A DNA stretch of 64,000 nt from Galdieria partita (Eukaryota; Rhodophyta; Bangiophyceae; Galdieriales; Galdieriaceae). A model generated the notes under the pieces. That model was not told the DNA's origin and did not search any database. It was given only the letters and a program-made list of their open reading frames with translations. The position numbers and the translations under genes are program-made. This document shows positions 21,257 to 31,300 of the stretch, piece by piece. Within the stretch, counting starts at the first letter, position 1; each line of letters starts with the position of its first letter. The DNA lies in assembly GCA_025991245.1 (NCBI GenBank), contig BQMJ01000003.1, positions 186,001-250,000 of the forward strand, in the 5' to 3' direction.

Positions 21257-23230
21257 ATGAAGAGAAAACTCATTCCACTTGTTTCTATAGTTACTTTATT
21301 GTGGATCTTACTTGGCTGTCCAAATGTTTTGGAAAGAATATATTTTGGGTGTAGGAGAGATATGTTGCAGTTTCAACGGGCTTTGGTTAGAGTGCGTGCA
21401 AACAAGACTCCTGGGAAACCTCTGTGGACAAGAAAGTACAAGATTCCACTAAAGATGGGTCAAGGGTGGTATGGCTGGCCTCCTCATTGTATCAAGTTGC
21501 TCTACCTGGAACCGAGAAATGTTCAAGTGTCTATACTTGTGGCAGACGAGAAGGTTGGTTTCGTCTGCGATCTTTACGAGCAACAAAGGCGTTTTATTGA
21601 AAGAAAGTTTGTCAATCGTTGTCTTCCAATGGCTGCTTCAAGGAATCTTTCCTCCTGTAACGGGAGTTTTGGAGTTTTGTTCATAAAGTTTTATTTGCCG
21701 TGGCAAAGTAACTACAAGATCGTTGTAAAAGGTATAACCAAGTCAGATACTTGTTGTTTCATCTTTTCAAGTCCTGGAAATGATAAAAATTGGATAAATG
21801 ACCCTTCGTTCCAAGATTTTGGTACACCTTTACTTCGGCACTGGTTAGGTTTATCATCAGTTAGGACATTGAAGTATTGGATACCACTTTATTCGAATGG
21901 CTATATTGTAGATTGTACTTTGTACCAGAGATGTGGGTTGATATTGGGACGTGTGCAATCATCTTTTGAAGACTGTGGTCGGTATGAGAAGTCAGGTCTG
22001 TTTGGTGTCTTGCAACCCATTTGGATACCGAATAACTCAAGAGCTGACATGGGCTCTGTTTTTATCGAAATGAATGTACAGAGCTTGTCAATTTTACGAT
22101 CTTCTAATTGTTTTTGGGTTATTTATGGGACAGATTCTCAAATGCGTCATTATCATTTTGTGTTGGATCATATTTGCACAGAAGATTATAGCAAGTTGGC
22201 CTTGCAAGTGAATATTGACCGATCTGACAAATTTCTTTATTTGGCATTGGTAAAGAACGCTTCTTCGGATGATGCTGTAAAAGTGACCGACATACGAATA
22301 CACACTACGCACAAACCTGCCTTGAATATCTCAGAAAATATATGGAGACTGCCCTTTCCTGAGAAGTTCTATATAAAAGTTGTCTTTACTATTTCTCGTT
22401 GGAGAATTCCTCGAAACTCAGAGTTAACTTTAGCGATACCATTATCGATGCACAAACTGTTTATTCTGAAGGAATTTTTAAAGTTTTACAAGACGGGACC
22501 AGTCGTTGCAGTCATTGCTATACAAAATGAACAAGAAAAGAAGGAATTGTTGGAATATCTATCATTCATTCCTAATAATATGAGAATGAACGTTGAATTT
22601 GTAGTTGTTCTCACTTCTCCTTGGAAAGATAGATTTCCTATTAATCAACTTAGGAATATTGCATTACAATATACAATAACTGATTTTGTTTGTGTATTAG
22701 ATGTAGATACATTTCCGATTTCTTCTGCCTTTGGAGCTTTTCCACAAATAATTGAGAAGGAACCGGAATTATTGCCTTTGACTAGGAAAAGATGCCTTGT
22801 CGTAACAAACTGGATAGCAGCCGATTCGGAACAACTCACATATCCCACCATTGAAGATTTGAAGGAAAAGTACTTGAAAACCTGGTTTCCGTACTGCGAA
22901 GCATCTCAAAGTCCTATATCATTTCGGCGTTGGCTGTATGAAAACAACTCTTATTTTGTTTCATTCCAACCAAACTTCGAACCTTACTGTATTATGAGAA
23001 CTCGGGAATTTATTTTATTCGATGAACGTTTTCGTGGTTACGGTTTCAATAAGGTATCATGGGCTTTCGAAGCAGCAGTAGAAGGAGTGGAGTTTTTAGT
23101 AGACAATCGTTTTTTTGTGTTACACAAGGATCATCCTACACAACGTGTGGAAAATTCTCTCCAATACTGGCTCAACTGGATAAGTTATTATACATTTGTA
23201 AACGAAAAATTATTTAAAACAGTTGAATAA
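21257..23230 (+). CDS. GT49 (LARGE-type) glycosyltransferase, type II membrane protein, 657 aa
   Basis: This is an intronless gene starting at ATG 21257. Residues 7-22 (PLVSIVTLLWILLGCP) are a signal anchor; the rest is lumenal with many potential N-glycosylation sites. The catalytic domain lies in the last 260 residues: INQLRNIALQYTITDFVCVL followed by DVDTFP (the DxD metal-binding motif as DVD), then FEPYCIMRTREFILFDERF and RGYGFNKVSWAFEAA, GVEFLVDNRFFVLHKDHP. These are GT49 hallmarks as in LARGE and B4GAT1, which build beta-glucuronyl polymers. The N-terminal 380 residues are an unrecognised lumenal region. The exact sugar donor is unknown. The stop lies 8 bp from that of the convergent 92-aa gene. 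Confidence 0.78.
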   Translation: MKRKLIPLVSIVTLLWILLGCPNVLERIYFGCRRDMLQFQRALVRVRANKTPGKPLWTRKYKIPLKMGQGWYGWPPHCIKLLYLEPRNVQVSILVADEKVGFVCDLYEQQRRFIERKFVNRCLPMAASRNLSSCNGSFGVLFIKFYLPWQSNYKIVVKGITKSDTCCFIFSSPGNDKNWINDPSFQDFGTPLLRHWLGLSSVRTLKYWIPLYSNGYIVDCTLYQRCGLILGRVQSSFEDCGRYEKSGLFGVLQPIWIPNNSRADMGSVFIEMNVQSLSILRSSNCFWVIYGTDSQMRHYHFVLDHICTEDYSKLALQVNIDRSDKFLYLALVKNASSDDAVKVTDIRIHTTHKPALNISENIWRLPFPEKFYIKVVFTISRWRIPRNSELTLAIPLSMHKLFILKEFLKFYKTGPVVAVIAIQNEQEKKELLEYLSFIPNNMRMNVEFVVVLTSPWKDRFPINQLRNIALQYTITDFVCVLDVDTFPISSAFGAFPQIIEKEPELLPLTRKRCLVVTNWIAADSEQLTYPTIEDLKEKYLKTWFPYCEASQSPISFRRWLYENNSYFVSFQPNFEPYCIMRTREFILFDERFRGYGFNKVSWAFEAAVEGVEFLVDNRFFVLHKDHPTQRVENSLQYWLNWISYYTFVNEKLFKTVE

Positions 23231-23238
23231 ATGAGAGT

Positions 23239-23569
23239 TTAACCTAGTCGTCTCCTCACAACCTGTTCAAGCTTGGAAGGATCGTCGACGCTTGTCTGTG
23301 GCCAACGCAAGCGAACACATTCCATAATTTTGGTGGCTTCTACTTTTAGCTTTTGTTCTATACCAGGCGTTTCCATTCTTTCACTATACAACTATATAGA
23401 AACAAATTAGTAACTGACCTTTGACTATGTATCAAGAGCAAACCTTGTATAAACGTCGCACCTTTTCTCGAACCTTTACTGCCTTTCTTTTATTCGGAAT
23501 CAGTCTAGACAATTGTTTGAGTTGCTCCAATTGTCGGATCATACTTAGCCAAGATGATCCCGTTGCCAT
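23239..23569 (-). CDS. Small basic protein of unknown family, 92 aa
   Basis: The two exons are 23569-23444 and 23391-23239, separated by a 52-nt GT-AG intron in phase 0. The predicted protein starts MATGSSWLSMIRQLEQLKQL, carries KVREKVRRLYKLYSERM, and ends KLEQVVRRRLG. It is entirely helical, basic and without a transmembrane segment. The RLYKLYSE segment and size recall LYR-type mitochondrial assembly factors or small ribosome-associated proteins, but the canonical LYR tripeptide is absent. Function is not assigned. Support comes from the ATG, clean splice phase and tight packing between two confirmed genes (8 bp to the GT49 stop, 51 bp to the PP1 inhibitor start). Confidence 0.62.
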
Positions 23570-23620
23570 CGCAATAAATCAAAAAAGGAATTAGTCATTG
23601 AAGGAAACATTTTGGTTTTG

Positions 23621-23923
23621 ATGAAGTCATGCAGTTATACGACAACTCAAACTATTACGGAAACTTCAAGAGTACTTAAGCTAGACCTTACGAAGAAACC
23701 CAGAAAGAAAGTTCGTTGGACACCGGATACTCATGACAATGAGAGAGAGAACCGGCGCAAGTCTAAAATTTGTTGTATATTTCATAAGCGTCGGAGCCCT
23801 GATGAGTCTTCCAGTAGTGACTCGAGCAGTTGTAGCAGCGTTGAAGAACATGCCTCCACAGAGGATAACTGGGCTCACTCTGATAAAGAAAATCAACAAG
23901 GCACTGAATTGGAAACTCACTAG
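23621..23923 (+). CDS. PPP1R11: Protein phosphatase 1 inhibitor-3 (PPP1R11/Ypi1), 100 aa
   Basis: The core KKPRKKVRWTPDTHDNE followed by NRRKSKICCIFHKRR matches inhibitor-3: the RVxF-like docking motif KVRW, then 'T.DT.DNE', then a CCxxxxK/R cluster. Inhibitor-3 binds PP1 and, with SDS22, chaperones newly made PP1 catalytic subunits to their partners in the nucleus. The C-terminal third is a serine-rich acidic tail (ESSSSDSSSCSSVEE), typical of the family. The start is ATG 23621; the TTG upstream is ignored. The whole protein is expected to be intrinsically disordered, which explains the low conservation outside the core. Confidence 0.88.
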   Translation: MKSCSYTTTQTITETSRVLKLDLTKKPRKKVRWTPDTHDNERENRRKSKICCIFHKRRSPDESSSSDSSSCSSVEEHASTEDNWAHSDKENQQGTELETH

Positions 23924-23964
23924 AACTATGTGACAAAAAGAAGAAGAAATTTATTGCAAAGTTG

Positions 23965-24659
23965 TTACAGTTCTACATGAAAAGGTTCCTCAACAGATAA
24001 TACTCCACTATCCACAATAACAACGTCGTCAATAGGCTTATCTCTACTATCTGTGGCCGATTGTTCGATTTGTTTTACCACTTCCATACCTTCAAGTACT
24101 TGGCCAAAAACAACGTGTCTTCCGTCTAACCAGGGTGTAATCACAGTTGTTATGAAGAATTGGGAGCCATTGGTGTTCCTGTAAAGTTTCAATGAGTCAG
24201 TACGAGAAGACCTCATTGCATAAATACCTTCCTGCGTTGGCCATAGAGACACGTCCTGGAACTGAATGTTTTATTTTGAAATTTTCATCTTCAAAACGTT
24301 CACCATATATACTTTTGCCACCTGTACCGTCTCCCTTTGTAAAGTCACCTCCTTGAATCATAAAGTTTTTAATCACACGATGAAATTTGCTTCCTTTGTA
24401 ACCAAATCCATGCTCGTTAGTTGCAAGTTGCTTAAAATTTTCTACAGTCTTGGGTGTTGTGTTGCCGAACAAGCCAATAACTATCCTTCCTAAAGGTTTG
24501 CCGCCGACTTCAATATCAAAATATACCTTGTTCTCATAAGTCTCCTTTCAGACATAAAAGAAACCTGCCTACTTTATCTGTTATTTTCGGGCTCTTTCCT
24601 CCGTCTACGAATGTAGTAAAGGCTACAAGAATAACAAGAATCAAAACTATTCGTCTCAT
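23965..24659 (-). CDS. ER/secretory cyclophilin (peptidyl-prolyl isomerase B type), 199 aa
   Basis: The exons are 24659-24573, 24526-24228 and 24178-23965, with introns of 46 and 49 nt. Exon 1 codes for a signal peptide ([20 protein letters not shown]). The mature part is a full cyclophilin: [20 protein letters not shown], the catalytic [16 protein letters not shown] (Arg/Phe/Gln), [16 protein letters not shown] and LDGRHVVFG (Trp of CypA replaced by the usual context 'TPWLDG'). The end lacks a KDEL, as in cyclophilin B. It catalyses proline isomerisation of secretory proteins. Its ATG (24659-24657) overlaps the TGA of the upstream gene (24658-24656), an unusual arrangement treated under findings. 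Confidence 0.88.
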
Positions 24660-26794
24660 CCAACTTGATTCGAAATATTATTTCTCAATAAACGAAAGAG
24701 ATGCAATTCTTGTTCCGCATTCATTTCAATAAAAGACATAGGCTGCTCACATAAAATACAATGGTAACGTTCGGAAAGCCATTTCATTTCAGAAGAGAAG
24801 AATATAGCGCCTGACCAGCAACTAGGACAAGTTAAACTATTGTTACTACGAACAATAGGTAATAAGGATAAGACACATCTCCGAAAAATATGACCTGAAA
24901 GACATGAAGATACTAAAGGAGTGTTCCTAGAACACGGTAAAAGATTTCTCTCCTTACATATTGGACAAAACTCCAAACTTTCTGCATGAATGTCAGTTAA
25001 AATACCAAACTGTTCTCTTTGTTCAGAAAAAGACTCCGGTCGCCACTTTTGAAGATACCGAAGCATTGCTTCAACAACTCCTTGTTCTATGCTGGATAAT
25101 GAATGGAATAACTCTTCATTCATTCTACGTCTAGTACTCTTTCCCTTACTGGAAAAAGCTTTGCTCTTGACGTTATGAAGTTGTTTCAACGAGTTACATA
25201 CATGTTCGCTTATCAAAGCTGATTGTTCATTCAGTAAAGATTCACACCAGGTTACAGTAAAATACTTGGAAGCTAAAAATTTCAGACAATACAGGATCCT
25301 TCGATATACAAGTGATTCATTTGAATCATAACCAATATCAATGTGTTTCATAAACTCATCAATTTGTCTTTGGTCTTTTCTCCATTGCCAAACCCGAAAA
25401 TTAGCCAACTCAATGTCCCAAGAAACAAAAGGCCGTAGATTTGTTTCCTTCATTACACAATAATCCTCCAAACAGCATTTCCAAGTTTGTCCATAATTTT
25501 GCTCATAAAGTTCACCTTCAAAAGGACAATAAATCACTACAGATGAATGTGGCTTGGCTCCAGTTAAGCGTTCATCTGTTTCAAGTCGAATATTTCCCAA
25601 AACTGCTAAACAAATACTGTTGGGAGAAAACGCTAAACCATGAATTGAGTAATTATAATCCTCATCTCTTATGAAAGCAATAAGTTGTAATTTTTGGGTC
25701 CATAACTTCACACTTCCATCAAGAGATGCAGTAGCAAAATGTCCCCAGCGATTACAACAAATGGCAGTGATAAATGCTTTATGGGCATCAAAAGTAGCAG
25801 CCACTAGTTTCAATTGGAGTTGATTATCATGGAGGAACTCACACTCAACGGAACATAAACTATTACCTCCACAAAACATGACAATCCAAATCTGATTACT
25901 CATATGAAACCAACACTGTTCTATGATCATGCTACTGATATTGCTATAAAATTGAGCAACCTCTAACAAAGAATTTCGGTCATCGGATAATCGACATATG
26001 TGAATTTGTCCATTCTGCTTTCCAAAACTTATTATTGCTGAAGACGAGCTGGAGACAAATTTACAGGATCCAACACATTCATTTGTCAACTTTTGTAAAC
26101 AACGAGCTTCCAACGATGACGAATGGTTTCCATTCATACAAATACGCCACAGTTCTGCTCCTCTAGTTCCACTAAAACAAAACAATAAACTCTCTTCTTG
26201 ATGATGGTATCCAAGTTGACACGAATCACGACAGAAACTTATATCAGTCAACACGCCAACTTGGATATCAAATTGATATTCATTCCTCCAAGGGCTACCA
26301 CTTGAAGTATCTAGAATAAGAGAACCTTCATTTTCTTTTCTTAGAAACAAATATACTCCATTCAGACGGGATCCCGAAAGTACAGCACCTATACAATTCC
26401 CTAACCATTTACGAAAATCAAGTGAACGCAAGGGAATTCCTTTTAATACGAGAAACTCTTCTTCTTTCTTACGAACGTCAACAGAAATCAGCTCACCAAA
26501 ACCCAGAAAATTCCTTTCCGCTACCAGTTCACTCAAATCATCGCCATCACTTTCCAGACGAGTTAAAATTCGTTGAAAAAGAACTTTGTCACTTTCCTCT
26601 GATTGACTCTTTATCGGAAAGTTCACGTCTTCTTCTGATATATTGAAATTGGATAAATTCAAGGCGCATAAAGTTCCTTGAAAGCCTACAAACAAATAAT
26701 TGTCTTCGTTCCAGTCCAAACACTTCATATTTCTTGTAGGCATTTGAAACGACTTTTCTAAAACTGGTACCCACTTATTGCTTGTGACCTCCAT
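24656..26794 (-). CDS. TFIIIC90/GTF3C4-like WD-repeat protein with C-terminal zinc domain, 712 aa
   Basis: This is a single exon from ATG 26794 (a TTG at 26818 precedes it). The first 400 residues have weak WD-type repeats (CLDWNEDNYLFVGFQGTLCA; TAICCNRWGHFATASLDGSV, KLW). The last 100 residues carry a treble-clef style cluster: SLEFCPICKERNLLPC, SCLSGHIFRRC, LTCPSCW, YHCILCEQPM. A beta-propeller followed by this 'C..C...GH...RC...C..C' module is the arrangement of the delta subunit of TFIIIC (GTF3C4), which helps RNA polymerase III factors load on tRNA genes. Another WD/RING ligase remains possible. The stop overlaps the start of the cyclophilin gene. Confidence 0.62.
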   Translation of the reverse strand: MEVTSNKWVPVLEKSFQMPTRNMKCLDWNEDNYLFVGFQGTLCALNLSNFNISEEDVNFPIKSQSEESDKVLFQRILTRLESDGDDLSELVAERNFLGFGELISVDVRKKEEEFLVLKGIPLRSLDFRKWLGNCIGAVLSGSRLNGVYLFLRKENEGSLILDTSSGSPWRNEYQFDIQVGVLTDISFCRDSCQLGYHHQEESLLFCFSGTRGAELWRICMNGNHSSSLEARCLQKLTNECVGSCKFVSSSSSAIISFGKQNGQIHICRLSDDRNSLLEVAQFYSNISSMIIEQCWFHMSNQIWIVMFCGGNSLCSVECEFLHDNQLQLKLVAATFDAHKAFITAICCNRWGHFATASLDGSVKLWTQKLQLIAFIRDEDYNYSIHGLAFSPNSICLAVLGNIRLETDERLTGAKPHSSVVIYCPFEGELYEQNYGQTWKCCLEDYCVMKETNLRPFVSWDIELANFRVWQWRKDQRQIDEFMKHIDIGYDSNESLVYRRILYCLKFLASKYFTVTWCESLLNEQSALISEHVCNSLKQLHNVKSKAFSSKGKSTRRRMNEELFHSLSSIEQGVVEAMLRYLQKWRPESFSEQREQFGILTDIHAESLEFCPICKERNLLPCSRNTPLVSSCLSGHIFRRCVLSLLPIVRSNNSLTCPSCWSGAIFFSSEMKWLSERYHCILCEQPMSFIEMNAEQELHLFRLLRNNISNQVG

Positions 26795-26890
26795 AAACTT
26801 GAACAAATATTTCCGCAAACCAGGTTTTATTAAATAAAGACAACTGTACTTTGCTAAAGTCCGTAAACAAAGTTTAACAGAAACATTTCT

Positions 26891-28185
26891 TCATACAAGA
26901 GCATCGCGCCATGACAATGATTTTTGTAACAAATACTTTTGCGTTTCGTCCCATTCACAGGTAACGCTGCTGATGTATCTATATACTCACATATGAGCAA
27001 ACCACAAAGACAGAAAGAATTGTCTTACGTAGATACAGCTCGAGGTCCTAACTGATTACGCACAAATACTTTTCGCAGCACGTTGGAAATTATGTCTATC
27101 GAAAACTTGCTAAGAACTTGAGCGAAATCTTGATACAATAAATAGTCAGCCAACGACACTAGAACTTCCTGCGCCTCCAAAAATCCCATCATCACAAGCC
27201 TTTTAATATATTTGCTTGTAAACTGAGGTTGCCAGCAACTATGCAATCGTGCCAAAAGAGACACGAGTAAGTTGACATCTACTATCCTCTGAATATTTGC
27301 TTCGTATGTTGCATCTGCATCAAGTAGCATATAATTAATATTGCGATTTGGGGAATGACGCCAAGTCAATAAGACTATTCCATCTAAATATCGAAACACC
27401 TCACGGGCTTTCCAGTAATTGGTAACTTGCTTTGTCATGTGATTGAGAAATTCCACCATATGCATATAATACTTCTTGTGATGCCCAAGGAGACTTTCCG
27501 CTTTATAAATACTCATAGCAATAGACCGCATTAGCTTGCCGAGGCAATAAGGATGAACAAAATGCGAAATCTCATGCAGCCATTGCAAGAATGATTCCAT
27601 TTTGTTAGTGTTCAAAACATGCAACGCGTGCTAATATTTATAGCTATTTAAAGACAGGAAGAAAGACAGGCTTCCTTTGTACTACTTACTTCCTTAGCTT
27701 TGTGGTGTAGAATATATCTGGAAAAGAACAGTTTTTCTGTTAGAACCAAGCTACCTCGCAGCTTTCTGTGCAACAAGACTCTCAAAGAACAAGGCAAGTA
27801 TGATATTGGAAAAGTATCCACATGAGCCTAATACAGAAATAGGAGACAATTATAGGAAACTTTTCTCAGAATGTACCTTTTCCAAAGCTATTAAAGTGCC
27901 GTAAAGAAGTTGTTGCTTACTTGCTTCAAAGTTTTCTGTATAAAGTTTCTCTAAAATTTTCATCAAGGAAAGACTTTGCTTTCTAATTGACATACCATCT
28001 TTGTAGGCGCAGGGTTCACTGAAATAACTGTCTGTTCCTGTTGTCAAATATTTATTGAATATATCTGTAAGGTTTTTGGAGACAGAACAGAGAGTCAAAA
28101 AGTCTTTTAGACAGAGAAATCCGGCTATATACATAAGAATGCCTTCAGGGAGGTCAGTCAAACAAATAGGGTTAGTCATTGGCAT
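26891..28185 (-). CDS. F-box protein with unclassified C-terminal region, 378 aa
   Basis: Four exons are inferred: 28185-27877, 27827-27690, 27630-27029 and 26978-26891. The introns are 49, 59 and 50 nt, and every phase closes. Residues 8-50 are an F-box (LTDLPEGILMYIAGFLCLKD, FLTLCSVSKNLTDIF) for SKP1 binding. The remaining 320 residues are helical, with many tyrosines and tryptophans (WKAREVFRYLDGIVLLTWRH), and show no LRR, WD or Kelch repeats, so the substrate-recognition type is unknown. The start ATG at 28185 faces the TBCD gene across a 198-bp divergent promoter with two GGCGCC-type sites. Confidence 0.72.
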
Positions 28186-28252
28186 TTCTTAAAAAGTGAA
28201 GAAGCCATTCACATTGTTTCTCATTGAAGTACATTTTGTTAAAAGAATAATA

Positions 28253-28262
28253 GGCGCCAAGC
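28253..28262. promoter_or_regulatory. GGCGCCAAGC, left copy of paired E2F-like sites
   Basis: Inverted partner of the site at 28344-28355. It contains GGCGCCAA, close to the E2F/DP consensus TTTSSCGC read on the other strand. It lies 68 bp upstream of the F-box ATG. Confidence 0.4.
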
Positions 28263-28343
28263 ATTCACTGAAAAGCCAAAAAAGTCATTTTTCTTCACAA
28301 GGAATGAACTAATAAAGCTCAACCAATGAGAATCGTTGCCATT

Positions 28344-28355
28344 GCTTGGCGCCAA
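28344..28355. promoter_or_regulatory. GCTTGGCGCCAA, right copy of paired E2F-like sites
   Basis: Contains the palindrome TTGGCGCCAA, followed by AT, 29 bp upstream of the TBCD ATG. With 28253-28262 it forms an 11-bp inverted repeat, which would fit shared cell-cycle control of the F-box and TBCD genes. Binding is inferred only. Confidence 0.45.
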
Positions 28356-28383
28356 ATCGAATATTGTTGTTCGAGTCTTGAAA

Positions 28384-31300
28384 ATGCAAGAGACTTTGGA
28401 TGTGCTTTTGCATGAGTTGTCATGGATAGACTTTAGTAGTGTTTCTTGGCCTATAGATGACCTTGAGAAGAAACGAAAGGAAACAAGTGACAAACTGGAT
28501 CACTGGTGTCGGACTTGTGACAAGTTTCAAGATAGGCCTCAGTTGTTAGATAGGCAGTTGAGTCAGCTGGTTACCGAACTTGCTGTCAGGACAAAGAGTG
28601 GCCTGGAGACATTGCAGCTTTATTTCAAATCTTTTGGTACTTCGAACGCTAAGCAAGAAGATTTGAGCTTGTTCTGCTCATCTTTTATAGCACTCTATCA
28701 CCTTTCAAAAGTGCGCGGTTTCAAATGTATTGCAAAGCTCTTACCAAGTCAAGTGGATGACTTTGTCACCGTACTTCAACTGTGGAAAATATTTAAAGAA
28801 ATTTGGAATTTCGAAAACTTTCCGTGGCAAGTACCATATGTTCTATTCTTATGGCAGTCGAAGCTATCATTACTTCCATTCAGTATCTACGACTTTGATC
28901 AATTTACTGAAGTATCAGATGAATCTATTTTGATTGAAGACATTATTAACTTTGCAAAGCAAATGTTGAGCGTTTCTAGTAAAATTCAATATAGTGCTGC
29001 GTACTTTCTTGCAAAGATACTTACGAGACAGGATACTCAATCTCACCTAATAGTATACTTGGAAGACTTTTTAAAATTATGGGAACATTGTGATACAATA
29101 GATATGTCAGAAATATCTCAAATAGGAAATCTCCGTACTATTGCATGGATACTTGAATTTGGGACCAGAAAAAGTTTTGATGGCACAACAGAGAGACTAC
29201 TGACTACTTACTTCAAAATAATGAATGCAACAACAAATATCGTCATTCGTCATCTATGCGTAAAGAATATTCAACGTTTAGCTCTTCTGTTCTTACCAAA
29301 GAAAGGTGCCTCCTGGTTGCACAAAAAGAGATATATCAAAATCCATGATGGAGCTTCTGAAGCGATTACTGAGAATGCAAGTCAAAATACTTCAAGCAAC
29401 GACGCAATCGATGAACAAATTGGAAGCATCTTAGCTACCATTATGGAAGCATTGTTACAACTGCTCAATGACAAGCACACAGTTACAAGATATTCTGTGG
29501 CAAAAGGAATCGGTCGAATTTGTATGAGACTTCCACAGAATTTTTCGAATCAAGTTTTGGAAATGCTAATTTCACTTGTGGAGACGGATATTGGAAAGCA
29601 CTATGGTTATCTTTGGCATGGAGTTTGTCTTACCATCGCAGAATGTGCGAGGCGTGGTATCTTTGGAGAAGAATATCTGGAAGTTATTGTAAAGTTCGTT
29701 TCCCGTGCACTGAGATATGACTTTGCCAGAGGCTCTCTTCATACTGGATCTCAGGTTCGAGATGCAGCCTGTTACGTTTGTTGGGCCTTTGCTAGAAGCT
29801 ATGATTATTGTATTCCACTTATGTTCTTGAAAGTACTAGTTACAAGCGTAGTTTGTGTTGCATGTACGGATCGAGAGCTAAACTGTAGAAGAGCAGCGGC
29901 AGCCGCTTTACAAGAGCTTGTAGGGAGAACCAACCACGTTTCCCAGGGAATATGCCTTATAACTACTGCAGACTATTTTTCTCTTAGTGACTTGTCAGAA
30001 TCTTATCTCAACATTCTACCTACAGTGGCATCTCTTGATGACGAATGGTACCGAGTTCCTTTGACAGATGAACTGATCAATAGAAAAATCGGACATTGGG
30101 ATCCTGCAATACGTCAATTGGCATCCAAATCTCTTGCCATGGTAATAACTAAAAACTCGAAATTCACTTGGAAAAATCTCCAATCAACCATGGAGCAGAT
30201 ATTTATATATATGTTTTCGGATGAGCCGGCTATCCGTCATGGTTCCCTTCTTTCTATCTATCAACTTTTGCATTCTATAGAAGACGAAGCAAAATTGAAG
30301 AGCATTATGCATCCATACTATGGACAGATGGTTCAGTTTATCCAGGAACAGATTGACAGCACAAGTCTTGATTATATTCAGATCGCCACGTGTCAATTGC
30401 TCGGATGTCTTTTTGAAAGAAAATTGTTCTGTGAACCACAGTTTATTAAGAAAGTCATTGACACTTTGCAATGCGAAAACAATGACGTTCAAGATGCTGC
30501 AGCTGAAGCCTTTGGGTCCATTTGTTCTTACCTTTGCATGGAAAGAGGAAACAACGAATCTGTTGATGATGTGGAACAATGCATTGTGGATGTTGTAGTC
30601 GGAATGATTTCTTCGATTCGTTCTGAAAGAACGACAAAGAGGCGAGGCTTTCTAAAGGCTCTGGGTTATGTGCCATTCCGTATTTTGGACTATAATGTTA
30701 TCGGGACTGATGAATCTTTAAGAATGGCAATATTTGCAGAATTTCTAAAGTTCGGAAAGAAGCCAACCAAACTAGATATTCCTGGAACTCTGGAAGAAGA
30801 CAGCGACCAAGTCGTTGAACTCAAAATCGCATGCATTCAGTCCGCTACTCATTTTGTCATTCATATTTTGAAGTCGGCAGATGCCAATGATGTATACAGT
30901 TGTGCTGAATTGGAACATGTATTACAACTTCTTCTAGGAGGGATGGATGACTACACTACTGGAAGTCGTGGTGATATCGGTAGTTGGGCTCGTATAACAA
31001 GCATGAAATGTTTTAGTCAACTAATCACATCCATGAACAACCAGACAAAACATAAAGTTGAAGATCTCATCAAATATGGAATTGACCGGCTTTTACGAAA
31101 CTGTTTTGAAAGAATAGATAAGACACGATTGATTGCAGCAGAAACGTTAAGAACTTTGTACAATATTCTTGAGCCATATTACCTACTCAAATTTGAGTTG
31201 GATACATTACAAGACGTTTTCCACAAGTTTGAGCCATCTCTGTTTCTAGATTATAATCGTCTCTTCCAAAGCGGTATACTGATATTGAAAAGAAATGATT

